Shown one piece after another: positions 16,220 to 24,136 of a stretch of DNA of 64,000 nucleotides. A program made the translations under genes and the position numbers. The notes beneath the pieces were generated by a model. That model did not search any database and was not told the DNA's origin. It saw only the letters and a list, made by a program, of their open reading frames with translations. Each line of letters opens with the position of its first letter. The first letter of the stretch is position 1. This stretch comes from Natrinema salinisoli (GTDB lineage: Archaea; Halobacteriota; Halobacteria; Halobacteriales; Natrialbaceae): the NCBI RefSeq assembly GCF_020405205.1, contig NZ_CP084469.1, forward strand, positions 62,001 through 126,000. The letters run 5' to 3'.

Positions 16220-16261
16220 ATGGTATACATTAACACACCGGTGATATGGCATGACCGCTGA
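16220..16261 (+). promoter_or_regulatory. Short leader ORF overlapping the next start codon
   Basis: ATG 16220 opens a 13-codon frame (MVYINTPVIWHDR) whose TGA lies inside the next gene's fourth codon. A TATA-like ATTATATCC at about 16191-16199 is positioned for a transcript starting near this ATG. It could couple ribosome loading to the gene at 16251 or simply be chance. Confidence 0.3.
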
Positions 16262-16943
16262 TTCAGCGGACCGGAGAGAGTACGATGTCAGAACCGGAGA
16301 CACGTTCTGTTCGATGGTGCTTCGGGAGAATGAGCGCGACGACGGCTCAGTCAGTTACCGGGTGACATTCCCGGAGGCTCTCGAGTACGCAAGAATTATC
16401 CGACGCAAGAACACGGTGAACTGGTTCTGTGACTTGGAGCAGAAACGTGTCATGGTTGCAGACCCGCAGAAGCCGTGGGAGGACACAGACCGGTTCCACT
16501 GGGTGAACGCATCAAAAGTGGATGGTGGGAAAGTCACTACGATCCCGAAACCGCTGTTCACCGGCGGCATCTTCAATGTCGATTCCCCCGGTGATTTTCT
16601 ATACGCGGAACTGGCGGAGCTGGACGAACGTGACTTCTGTCTACGGGCAGACCACCTGTACCTGGCCGTGTCGCCGTGGGACTGTCTTGCCGGTGATGCC
16701 GCGTTCCTGGTGGCGATTGAGGACTACATCGACATGTTTGACGAGGCCGCACAGGCAGGGGGCATGGCCGGTGGCCGGGAGCTGGCAGAAAATTTCGTTG
16801 ACGAGGACGATCTGTTGGAGGATCACAGCCTCAGTATCGAGAAGTGCCTGGAGAATGCGGAGACCGCGCCGAACTACTGGCCGGATTCTGCTACCGCGGA
16901 GGATGATTCAGATAACGCGGATGAAGCAATGGGGGTGGACTAA
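16251..16943 (+). CDS. Hypothetical acidic protein
   Basis: A 230-residue soluble protein. The start TADSADRREYDVRTGDTFCS and the central VNWFCDLEQKRVMVADPQ, TTIPKPLFTGGIFN look like a compact alpha/beta fold. The C-terminal 50 residues are strongly acidic (TAEDDSDNADEAMGVD). Two genes upstream of the DUF932-like gene, it may be an element-specific accessory protein. Its stop is one base before the next gene's ATG. No family recognised. Confidence 0.6.
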   Translation: MTADSADRREYDVRTGDTFCSMVLRENERDDGSVSYRVTFPEALEYARIIRRKNTVNWFCDLEQKRVMVADPQKPWEDTDRFHWVNASKVDGGKVTTIPKPLFTGGIFNVDSPGDFLYAELAELDERDFCLRADHLYLAVSPWDCLAGDAAFLVAIEDYIDMFDEAAQAGGMAGGRELAENFVDEDDLLEDHSLSIEKCLENAETAPNYWPDSATAEDDSDNADEAMGVD

Positions 16944-16944
16944 T

Positions 16945-17508
16945 ATGGTGCCTGATATAGAACCCAGGACAGGAGAATGGGACGCACAGGAGATCAAGCC
17001 ACCGCGAGAGGTAAATCCTGACCGGGATAAGACGGTGTTTGATTCGGAGACAGGAGAATGGAAAACGATTACTGAGGCAAAGCAACAGGCGGAGGAGCGT
17101 GCTGAGAACCAGTACTTGCATCGTGCGTCTCGCTTTGACCTGCCACCTACTGAAAAGCCGCTTCCTCCGTCGCACCTCAGTGATCAGAACGCTTCCGTAT
17201 TTGATTCGGAGAGGGGTGAGTGGATAACGGTGGAGGAATCACGGCGTCAAATGGTTCTGAATACTGTTCAAACTGCTGAGGACGATACAGATTACGTCTA
17301 CTCTGAAGATGCAACAGGAGTTATTGAGGAGGACGTAGGGAAGCAGGTGCGGGGTCTAAATGATGAGGAAGTGGGAGAACTTGTTCGCGTTGATTCAGAA
17401 AAGATACATATTAAACCTGTTTTCCGTAAAGAGGTTATCTTCTGGGGGCGTGCCGCAGTTCAGGTTACCGATGACTATGTGAAGGTATCCGCCGAATTCA
17501 ACCGATAG
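16945..17508 (+). CDS. Protein with repeated TGEW motifs
   Basis: A 187-residue protein beginning at ATG 16945, one base after the upstream stop. It contains three copies of a short repeat: EPRTGEWDAQEI (start), VFDSETGEWKTITEA (about residues 33-47) and VFDSERGEWITVEES (about 86-100). Basic/acidic linkers separate them. The C-terminal 50 residues (EKIHIKPVFRKEVIFWGRAA) may form a small beta domain. The repeats resemble short linear binding motifs on a flexible chain. The codon use is more AT-rich than its neighbours. Function unknown. Confidence 0.65.
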   Translation: MVPDIEPRTGEWDAQEIKPPREVNPDRDKTVFDSETGEWKTITEAKQQAEERAENQYLHRASRFDLPPTEKPLPPSHLSDQNASVFDSERGEWITVEESRRQMVLNTVQTAEDDTDYVYSEDATGVIEEDVGKQVRGLNDEEVGELVRVDSEKIHIKPVFRKEVIFWGRAAVQVTDDYVKVSAEFNR

Positions 17509-17630
17509 CACCAGCATCAGTCGATGAACCCACTATGATCCGGCGTGTTATGTTGGAATTATCATCCCTGCTTTAAATTCTGTACCGCTGTGTATCTGTA
17601 CGGACAACAAAAATAGGTGAAGCCCTAGCG

Positions 17631-18647
17631 ATGCTTGAGCAGCAGCTCTACACGTTTGACGGCCTCAACGAACTCTACGAAACAGCGGAAGCCCTCCCAG
17701 ACGCGGAACGGTTCGACGTGTACGCTCATCGGCCCACAAATGATCCGGACGGTGACGACCCCGGTGACTGGGAGCAACTCGGGTACCGGGACTCGCTCTG
17801 GCTCGAGGAGAACGCCGTGGGTGACGTCTCCAGCAATCGTGATTTCTATCATGTCCACGATTATGGTGATATCGTTGAAGGGGTCGGCTCTGCCTTGGAA
17901 CCGTACGAGGACACGGTGCAGCCGAAGGGTCACGTTCGACTATCCGAATCTGGGCATAAGATGAGCGCCTACGTTGACCTTGAGGGCGTCGAGGCGGAAC
18001 CGGTGGATGGTGACGTGATCGATATGGGTGTGAAGGTCCGGTCCGCGCACACCGGGTTCCACGGCACGAAATACGACATCGGGGCGGAACGGATGATCTG
18101 TTCGAATGGGATGATGGCGTTCGTTTCCGATCTCCAGTTCGACCAGACCCACGGCGAACCGTTGAACTACGGACTCGCACAGCACGCGGTCGACTCCATC
18201 ATTGAGGGGACAGACGTCGTGGAAGATCGGCTGGAGCAGGCGACCGAGTACACGTTTCTGAGCGACGAGGAAGCAATGCTGGTCCTGTTCGACCTCGGAC
18301 TCGACGCCTACCTCGAAGATCCCGTGGAACTGGCTGAGGACGCACTGAACGCCGAGAAAGACCATGACGACCAGCCGCCGACCCTGTACGATGCGTACAA
18401 TGTGGCGACCCGGTTGATCACGCATGAGGCTGAATTGACTGGTGATGACCGGGATTACGCCCTCGAGCAGGTAGGGAACCTGCTGGATCGTCACGGGTCA
18501 TTGCCGGATACGGCGGATCTCGGGCAGACCGCGGTTGAGAACCGGGTGTCGGAGCATGCGGGCACTGACGATGATGGCGTGGAACTATACTGGGAGAACG
18601 AGGAGGAAACGCTGCACAGCCTGATTGAGATGTACAGCGACCGCTGA
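17631..18647 (+). CDS. DUF932-like plasmid/phage protein
   Basis: A 338-residue protein. The block DMGVKVRSAHTGFHGTKYD then IGAERMICSNGMMAF (about residues 136-166) matches the core of DUF932 phage/plasmid proteins, where R-x-x-C-x-N-G-M/L is the conserved signature. The C-terminus is helical and acidic (about 190-330). These proteins are common on mobile elements and some have been discussed as anti-restriction or replication-linked; the function is not settled. A TATA-like CTTTAAATTC at 17570-17579 gives it its own promoter. Its stop is three bases before the next start. Confidence 0.7.
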   Translation: MLEQQLYTFDGLNELYETAEALPDAERFDVYAHRPTNDPDGDDPGDWEQLGYRDSLWLEENAVGDVSSNRDFYHVHDYGDIVEGVGSALEPYEDTVQPKGHVRLSESGHKMSAYVDLEGVEAEPVDGDVIDMGVKVRSAHTGFHGTKYDIGAERMICSNGMMAFVSDLQFDQTHGEPLNYGLAQHAVDSIIEGTDVVEDRLEQATEYTFLSDEEAMLVLFDLGLDAYLEDPVELAEDALNAEKDHDDQPPTLYDAYNVATRLITHEAELTGDDRDYALEQVGNLLDRHGSLPDTADLGQTAVENRVSEHAGTDDDGVELYWENEEETLHSLIEMYSDR

Positions 18648-18650
18648 ACC

Positions 18651-18920
18651 ATGGAATACTTTGAGGACAACCCGCCGGACCTGTCGGACGCGTATGCACG
18701 GTTGGAACGGACCCAGACATACGATGACCCCGATACGTATGAGTGCATCCAGTGCGGTGGTCCGGTCAATTTCGTCCGGAACGATATCCGTGACCACATC
18801 GAGGTGGAATACTACCGGTGCCAGGATGAACAGGGGTGTCGGCAAGGTGGTGAACGCGTCTACGACCGGGCAGGTGAATTGATCCGGACGGCAGGACCGG
18901 TATTCGACGACGTTTGCTAG
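18651..18920 (+). CDS. Zinc-ribbon protein
   Basis: An 89-residue protein with CIQCGGPVNF (about residues 32-41) and CQDEQGC (about 57-63), a four-cysteine zinc site. FVRNDIRDHIEVEYYRC links the two. It is coupled to the DUF932-like gene. It could be a DNA- or protein-binding partner. Confidence 0.65.
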   Translation: MEYFEDNPPDLSDAYARLERTQTYDDPDTYECIQCGGPVNFVRNDIRDHIEVEYYRCQDEQGCRQGGERVYDRAGELIRTAGPVFDDVC

Positions 18921-19016
18921 TCTGTTACATCTGCGATCGGGGTGAGAACATGGAGGTGAGCGACAGTTACGCGTGATGCGAAGAGAACACCTGATGTAAC
19001 GCGGCTCCGTCGGTTT

Positions 19017-21026
19017 GTGGAGCAGGCTGGGATCGCGGACAACGACCGGGTACAGAACCTGTTAGCGGTTGCGGCGGCCTCACCGAACGAGACCGTGACG
19101 CGACAGGTTCATCGTGTTCTGCAGGTGGCGGCGTCTCAGCATTCGCAGTATCCGTTCAAGACTCCAAACGTTCGAAGTCTGGCGACGGTGCCCGGTGACT
19201 GCCTGTACGAACTCAACCTTGGCCACATCCTCAACTCGTCTTCCGCGTTCACGCTTGGTGAGAACGTTCTCACCCGGCATATGCTCATCACCGGTGAAAC
19301 CGGCGCCGGCAAGACCACCTTGATCTACAACCTGATGAACGAACTCTCAACCCCGTTCTGGGCGTTCGATCTCAAAACGGATTACCGCCACCGCCTCCAA
19401 GCCGATCCTGCTCTCGTTGTCCTCCCCTGGGACAGGCTCCAGTTCAACCCGCTCCATCCGCCGCCCAGCGTTTCGCCGCGACGATGGGCGCAAGTCTTCC
19501 ACGAAGTATTCGGCGATGCCTACGATCTACTCGGACCGTCACAGCACTACCTACTACCGCATCTGCTTGACCTATATCGCGACTACGATGTCCTCGAGGA
19601 CACACCAGACCCAGAGACTGCGTTCCCGACGATGCAGGATCTATACGAATACCTGCGAAAGCATGGAGAGACCGGTCGGATCACATCAAATTACAAGGAC
19701 CGGCTGACCAGTCGGCTCCGTGCTACACTCGCAGCGACCAATCACCTATTCGACGCACAGACCGGTGAACCGTTCCCAGAGCTGCTCAAGGAGGGCCTTG
19801 ATGTCGTGTTCGAATTGGACGGCTTGGCCGCCGACCACCAGGACTTCATCATGGAGTGGCTGCTGGTATGGCTGTACACGTATCAGGCAGCACAGCAGGA
19901 CCGTGGTGACGGCCTCGAACACGTCCTTATCATGGACGAAGGTAAACGCGCCTTCAGCGTCTACAAGGAACGATCCGATGCCAAGGGCTTGCCGACGATC
20001 GACACGGTACTCGCTAAACTCCGCGAATTCCAGATCGGTGTTGTGGTTGCGGACCAGGAGCCGTCGAAGCTGACAGACTCGTTGCTCGCAAACACGCATA
20101 CCAAGGTCCTGTTCCGTATCGGGGATCATGACCAGTTCCGGCGGATGGCGGAATCCATGGATCTGGATCGGCGGCAACGTGAGTTTGCGACCGATCTCGG
20201 TGTCGGTCATGCCGTGATCCGGAGTGGAGTCGATGCACCCGTCCCAGTTGATCTCCATGATACCGCGATAACGAAGACGGTGACCGATACCGAACTCAAG
20301 AGCCAGATGCAGGAGACGTGGACACAGCTTATCCCTGGTTCTTCTCCCGTAACTGGTAGTAGCAAGCAGGCCATCGAACAAGCATCGTTCAGCCCTGAAC
20401 AGGCTGGTTCCCGCGAGAAACCAGTTGAAGAAGCAGTATCTGATAATGCGAAGGAACTGCTGCGGGATATTGCCCATCATCCATTCAAAACCCACCTTGA
20501 GCGGTACGAATTATTCTCTGAATCGAGCCCATCACAGGGGATTACAGCGAAGAATGCGTTAGAAGACGCGGGCCTCATCCGCGAACATACGACGGTGGAC
20601 GAATCCGGGAAACGGAAGCTACTGGAACTGACGGATCATGGCCGTCAGTACCTCGAGGAACAGGATGTCGATATCTCCTATCGTGGGCGTGGCGGTGTCG
20701 TCCATCGATATTGGCAACACCGGATCCGTGACCTGTTTGAAGAGAACGGGTATGAGGCCCGGATCGAATCGGATGATGCGGATGTCGCAGTCAAGGCAAA
20801 CGGTGGCCGGATTGCGGTCGAAGTAGCAATGCGTGACCGCGACCGGGAGATTCAGCATGTGGCAGATCGCCTTGATACCGGGTTTGATGGTGTGATTACC
20901 GCGTGTCGGAATCCGAACGTTCAGACCGGGTTACAGGAGAAACTCACTGATTCAGCCATCCCTGAAGATCGGGTACAGCTTCGGCTGTTCCGTGACTTCT
21001 TCAGCCACGATACTCTGCTCTCGTAG
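19017..21026 (+). CDS. TraD/HerA-like ATPase with C-terminal winged helix and nuclease-like domain
   Basis: A 669-residue protein. Walker A is ITGETGAGKTTLIYNLMN (GETGAGKT at 93-100) and Walker B LEHVLIMDEGKRAF (about 300-314). Between them lies an all-alpha insertion like the VirD4/TraD coupling-protein family. Later, VVVADQEPSKL resembles the motif III region of HerA-type enzymes. Residues about 480-540 form a winged helix (AKNALEDAGLIREHTTVDES). The last 130 residues (RHRIRDLFEENGYEA analogue, DADVAV, then GRIAVEVAM) look like a PD-(D/E)XK fold with an imperfect active site. It probably handles or gates DNA transfer. The GTG at 19017 is the only start in the open frame after 18959. Confidence 0.8.
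   Translation: MEQAGIADNDRVQNLLAVAAASPNETVTRQVHRVLQVAASQHSQYPFKTPNVRSLATVPGDCLYELNLGHILNSSSAFTLGENVLTRHMLITGETGAGKTTLIYNLMNELSTPFWAFDLKTDYRHRLQADPALVVLPWDRLQFNPLHPPPSVSPRRWAQVFHEVFGDAYDLLGPSQHYLLPHLLDLYRDYDVLEDTPDPETAFPTMQDLYEYLRKHGETGRITSNYKDRLTSRLRATLAATNHLFDAQTGEPFPELLKEGLDVVFELDGLAADHQDFIMEWLLVWLYTYQAAQQDRGDGLEHVLIMDEGKRAFSVYKERSDAKGLPTIDTVLAKLREFQIGVVVADQEPSKLTDSLLANTHTKVLFRIGDHDQFRRMAESMDLDRRQREFATDLGVGHAVIRSGVDAPVPVDLHDTAITKTVTDTELKSQMQETWTQLIPGSSPVTGSSKQAIEQASFSPEQAGSREKPVEEAVSDNAKELLRDIAHHPFKTHLERYELFSESSPSQGITAKNALEDAGLIREHTTVDESGKRKLLELTDHGRQYLEEQDVDISYRGRGGVVHRYWQHRIRDLFEENGYEARIESDDADVAVKANGGRIAVEVAMRDRDREIQHVADRLDTGFDGVITACRNPNVQTGLQEKLTDSAIPEDRVQLRLFRDFFSHDTLLS
19259..19272. 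repeat. TGAGAACGTTCTCA palindrome, copy 2
   Basis: Inside the TraD/HerA-like ATPase gene, just upstream of the Walker A codons (encodes ENVL). Confidence 0.8.
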
Positions 21027-21074
21027 CTGGTTCGACTGGTTTTCTGGTTCGCCAAAACAAGAAACGAACAGAAC

Positions 21075-21593
21075 TTACTCCCTGTGCTCGTCAATCTCGT
21101 TCACCAGATCCTCAATACTCTCACCATCCGGTGCCGCATCAGCGTCAACCTGCTCCGGATCCGGGACCACCGTGTAACCCCCACCCGATTGCTGCTGGCC
21201 GCCACCGCCGTGTTGCTGCCCCTGCGGTTCCTGCACCGGTTCCTGCGGCGTGGCCTGTGGCTGGTCCGCAGTTCCCGGGTCAATGCCACTGACCGGGCTG
21301 AGTAAGCTAGCTATCTGGAACACAACATGTGGACGATCATCCTTCTCGAAAAACCCGCGAACAAGATAGATACCGGCAGGTATCAACGGAAACAGGACCT
21401 GACTATTGATCAGGGCCAGCCCCGCTTCATCGCTATAGGGGATGACGGATGCTGCGGACACCGCGAAACCCATGAGCGCGGTGAACAGGTATGGCGCTAC
21501 CACCCGTTTCGGGGCGATAACCGTCACGATGATGGTGAACGCCAGCACCTGCCAGAACACGTCCATCGGCAGGACAAGCGGTGACGCGGCCAT
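21075..21593 (-). CDS. Membrane protein with Q/G-rich linker and acidic tail, linked to the ubiquitin-like cassette
   Basis: A 172-residue protein. About three membrane helices lie in residues 8-85 (VFWQVLAFTIIVTVIAP, LFTALMGFAVSAAS, LFPLIPAGIYLVRG). Residues 105-150 are Gln/Gly/Pro-rich and presumably disordered. The C-terminus is SIEDLVNEIDEHRE, closely matching NFEDLVDEIDDFRD at the end of the 4174-4668 protein. It is downstream of the E1 gene by six bases, so it is co-expressed with the cassette. It may be the membrane target or dock of that system; inference. Confidence 0.72.
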   Translation of the reverse strand: MAASPLVLPMDVFWQVLAFTIIVTVIAPKRVVAPYLFTALMGFAVSAASVIPYSDEAGLALINSQVLFPLIPAGIYLVRGFFEKDDRPHVVFQIASLLSPVSGIDPGTADQPQATPQEPVQEPQGQQHGGGGQQQSGGGYTVVPDPEQVDADAAPDGESIEDLVNEIDEHRE

Positions 21594-21599
21594 ACCTAG

Positions 21600-23096
21600 T
21601 TATTCGCTGTTCTGTGCAAAGAAACTGGTCACAGTCTCGGGAATGACGTACTCCTGTGTCGCCGTCTCCTGCTCATCGGGTACTGGAGCGATATCATCCA
21701 CAAGCTCCTCGATATCGTTGTCGTCAATCCCGGTGTCTCCAACCGATCCTGTGTCGCCAGTTCCGACGAATCGACTGCAGGTATAGCACTGGTCACTCTG
21801 CCGCGTGTCCGCCGCCACCAAGTCCTTCGAGACTGCGTCGTATATCACGGACCCGGTCACCGATTTGTATCCGGTGACGATACGGACCATTTGGTCAATG
21901 GCTTCGGCCGCCGCGACCGCATTCAGGTAGTTCACGGCCGGTTCCGGCGTTAACGCAGATTCAGGGATGTACCCCTCGTCAACTTCGGTTTCGAGTACGC
22001 CGTCTGGCAGTCCTTCCCGCCGCAACTGCTCACGGTCGATCCGGCCCACACACTCGAAGCAACCGGTGTTCGTCCCCGGAACGATGGATTGGACCGTAGT
22101 CCCCATCACCTGTATCCGGGTATCGTCGTCGACATCGATCCGGCTCCCAGCGTCGACGTACGGGATGAGATGCCGGGCAGCGTATTCGTTCAGCCAGACG
22201 CGTGGCGCTATCCGGTCTAGTCCGGCGACGATGATGTCCACATCGAGGTCTGTCAGGTACTGTGCGGTCTCCTCGACCGGGAGCGTGATGATCGTGGTCT
22301 CTGCTCCCGGAACGTTTCGGACGTACCACTGCTGCATGACAGCGGCCTTGTACTGATCGACATCCTGCAGGGTGGCCTGCGGTATCCGCGGCAGGTTGCT
22401 TTCCTCGATCCGATCCATATCGATGAGCGTCACCTGCCGAACGCCGAGTCCGGCCAACCCTTTCACGAGCTCGCTGCCGATCCCACCGCACCCGACTACC
22501 GCGACATGCGTCTCCCGCAATTCCTGTAACGTGTCGGCGCCGTAGACGCGGCGTGTCCGGTCATGCAGATCGTCATCACCCGGTTCTACCGACTTCTGTC
22601 CGGTTTCTGCTGTGGCCGGTTCCACCCGATCCTGTTCGTCGAGCGTCCAACTGCCGACGATCGTAGTGTCTACCGACGTCCGTGAAGAATCACCGTAGAC
22701 CTCGGTGACACGGAGTTCGTCTTGAGTGAGGACACCGAATAGGACACGACGATCGTGCAACGCGTGTATCCACGTACTCCCGGTCATCACAGCGTCATCG
22801 TCCGTGGAGAACCAGGCGTCAGCGGTGAACGGATGACTATGGATGATCAACGGGTGCCGGCTGTGGGCGACGCACTCATCGACGAATGCAGTCTCGTAGT
22901 CGTGGCTGATCTGGCATTCGGTTTCGCCGATCGCCGCCAACTTGTTGTCCGGAACAACGGTACAGTCCGCGACCACGAGGTCGTAACCGCTCTCGGCACA
23001 CTCGAGAACGGCCGCCCGTTCCAGTCCGTCATCCTGCAGCAGGTCTGTGGTCAACTGGTCGATGACGGTGGCCGGAATACGGAGTTCGGAAGTCAT
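21600..23096 (-). CDS. JAMM peptidase-E1 (ThiF) adenylation fusion
   Basis: A 498-residue fusion. The N-terminal 145 residues are a JAB/MPN domain: E26, then H86-S-H88 in IIHSHPFTADAWFSTDD with S97 and D99/D100; the His-to-Ser spacing is eight, one more than the classical seven. Residues about 178-430 are a ThiF/E1 domain: VGCGGIGSELVKGL (201-214), LIDMDRIEESNLPR with D226, D228, N234 and R237, K250, and AGLDR. Zinc cysteines are C346/C349 and C437/C440. Beyond the nucleotide site the only cysteines are these pairs, so no separate catalytic cysteine is evident. Residues 460-470 (DIEELVDDIAP) resemble the tail motif of two membrane proteins. It would activate the small protein encoded upstream and trim or remove it. 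Confidence 0.85.
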   Translation of the reverse strand: MTSELRIPATVIDQLTTDLLQDDGLERAAVLECAESGYDLVVADCTVVPDNKLAAIGETECQISHDYETAFVDECVAHSRHPLIIHSHPFTADAWFSTDDDAVMTGSTWIHALHDRRVLFGVLTQDELRVTEVYGDSSRTSVDTTIVGSWTLDEQDRVEPATAETGQKSVEPGDDDLHDRTRRVYGADTLQELRETHVAVVGCGGIGSELVKGLAGLGVRQVTLIDMDRIEESNLPRIPQATLQDVDQYKAAVMQQWYVRNVPGAETTIITLPVEETAQYLTDLDVDIIVAGLDRIAPRVWLNEYAARHLIPYVDAGSRIDVDDDTRIQVMGTTVQSIVPGTNTGCFECVGRIDREQLRREGLPDGVLETEVDEGYIPESALTPEPAVNYLNAVAAAEAIDQMVRIVTGYKSVTGSVIYDAVSKDLVAADTRQSDQCYTCSRFVGTGDTGSVGDTGIDDNDIEELVDDIAPVPDEQETATQEYVIPETVTSFFAQNSE

Positions 23097-23102
23097 AGTC
23101 GG

Positions 23103-23594
23103 TCAGGTGGCGTTGTAGACGTACCGGAGCGGTTCGTCCTTGTCCGGGTAGCTGAACGATGCCATGATCAGTTTCAGGAACCCAGGGATGCTGGATTCCT
23201 TCTTCCGTGGATCGAGTCCGAGGTCGTGGGCGCACCACAGGGCGTACCCCTCCGGACATTTTTCGGCTGCCTCTTTTCCAACCCCCTCTCGAATCCGTTT
23301 GCGTGGAATCTTGTGCTCTACTCGTCCGTGCCGGTAGTCCATGTCTTCGGGGATGTAGACGTACGGCTGACTCTGCGGCCAGTTGGTAGGGAACTGGACG
23401 ATGAGTGGTGCCAGGTGGTTCGGACCGTTTGGAACACCTTTGTGGCGGCTCTGCCACTGCCGCCGATTCTTCAGCACCCAGCCGGTTGGGTAGTTGAAGT
23501 TGTGGATGACGATTCCATGGTACTTGTCGGTCCCCGTAACATGGTATCGCTGCTTGAGCTTGGCGACGTCCTGTTTGAAGCGTTGTGTATCCAT
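23103..23594 (-). CDS. E2 (UBC)-like protein
   Basis: A 163-residue protein with the layout of prokaryotic E2-fold proteins. The N-terminal helix is followed by beta strands (GIVIHNFNYPTGWVLKN), then LIVQFPTNWPQSQPYVYIPE, where the spaced prolines match the UBC beta-hairpin/PxxYP region. A His-rich turn (DYRHGRVEHKIPR) and EKCPEGYALWCAHDLG follow, with C113 and C121 as candidate thioester cysteines, then two C-terminal helices. The gene is 6 bases upstream of E1 and 27 downstream of the ubiquitin-like gene. It would carry the activated protein to targets. Assignment rests on pattern and context, not on a search. Confidence 0.7.
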   Translation of the reverse strand: MDTQRFKQDVAKLKQRYHVTGTDKYHGIVIHNFNYPTGWVLKNRRQWQSRHKGVPNGPNHLAPLIVQFPTNWPQSQPYVYIPEDMDYRHGRVEHKIPRKRIREGVGKEAAEKCPEGYALWCAHDLGLDPRKKESSIPGFLKLIMASFSYPDKDEPLRYVYNAT

Positions 23595-23621
23595 GGTATG
23601 GAGAGGGTAGCTACAGTGTGG

Positions 23622-23951
23622 TTATCCGAAAGGGGCGTTCGGTTTCAGAGCCAGCGTTTCACCGTCTCCAACGTATTCGGTGATCACGTCGTCATCGTTC
23701 AGGGTGATGGTGCGGCCGGTGGCATCGGTATAGACGGCGAACGTGTCCTCCGCGTTGAGTTCGTCCTTCAGTACGCCGACTTGCGTCCCGTTGGACCCGG
23801 AGACGATCTCGTACCGGTAGGTGTCACCCTTGTACGTAACCGTGACGCCCTGGATCATGTGGTCGGGCGTGTCCGGCGGGATCGGTCCCGAGCGGTAGTT
23901 CGTGTCATCCTGTGGAATGACGATCTCGTCGTCTTTCAGGCTCTTCCCCAT
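23622..23951 (-). CDS. Ubiquitin-like (beta-grasp) protein ending in glycine
   Basis: A 109-residue acidic protein, first gene of the E2/E1 cassette. After a flexible 27-residue N-terminus, MIQGVTVTYKGDTYRYEIVS, QVGVLKDELN, AVYTDATGRTITLNDDDVI and ETLALKPNAPFG give the strand-strand-helix-strand order of a beta-grasp fold. The chain ends in Phe-Gly with no residues to be removed, as expected of a modifier activated at its C-terminus by the E1. It contains no cysteine. Promoter-like AGTTAATC and GGTTAATATG lie 28-45 bases upstream, and an ArsR-type gene with a palindromic operator is divergent. The fold is inferred from pattern and operon partners. Confidence 0.68.
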   Translation of the reverse strand: MGKSLKDDEIVIPQDDTNYRSGPIPPDTPDHMIQGVTVTYKGDTYRYEIVSGSNGTQVGVLKDELNAEDTFAVYTDATGRTITLNDDDVITEYVGDGETLALKPNAPFG

Positions 23952-24099
23952 GTGAGCAGCTAACGTGGCGCAGTAGATTAACTATTTCGGTCATATTAAC
24001 CTAGTAGTGTAGTGGATCAACGCGGGCATGGTGATCTGCCATGGTCGTGGTGGATGGACCGTCATGGCGAAGTGACCGCACTGCTCGGTGTGAACCATT

Positions 24100-24114
24100 C
24101 AGTAATGTTTACTG
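24100..24114. promoter_or_regulatory. Perfect palindrome CAGTAA-TGT-TTACTG (operator)
   Basis: A 15-base perfect inverted repeat ending 22 bases before the start of the ArsR-like gene and overlapping the expected TATA position (TTTACTGTTTAGA). It lies in the 185-base intergenic region shared with the divergent ubiquitin-like cassette. Likely the binding site of the ArsR-like protein, for autoregulation and perhaps control of the cassette. Confidence 0.7.
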
Positions 24115-24136
24115 TTTAGAACACTTATCGCCGGAT

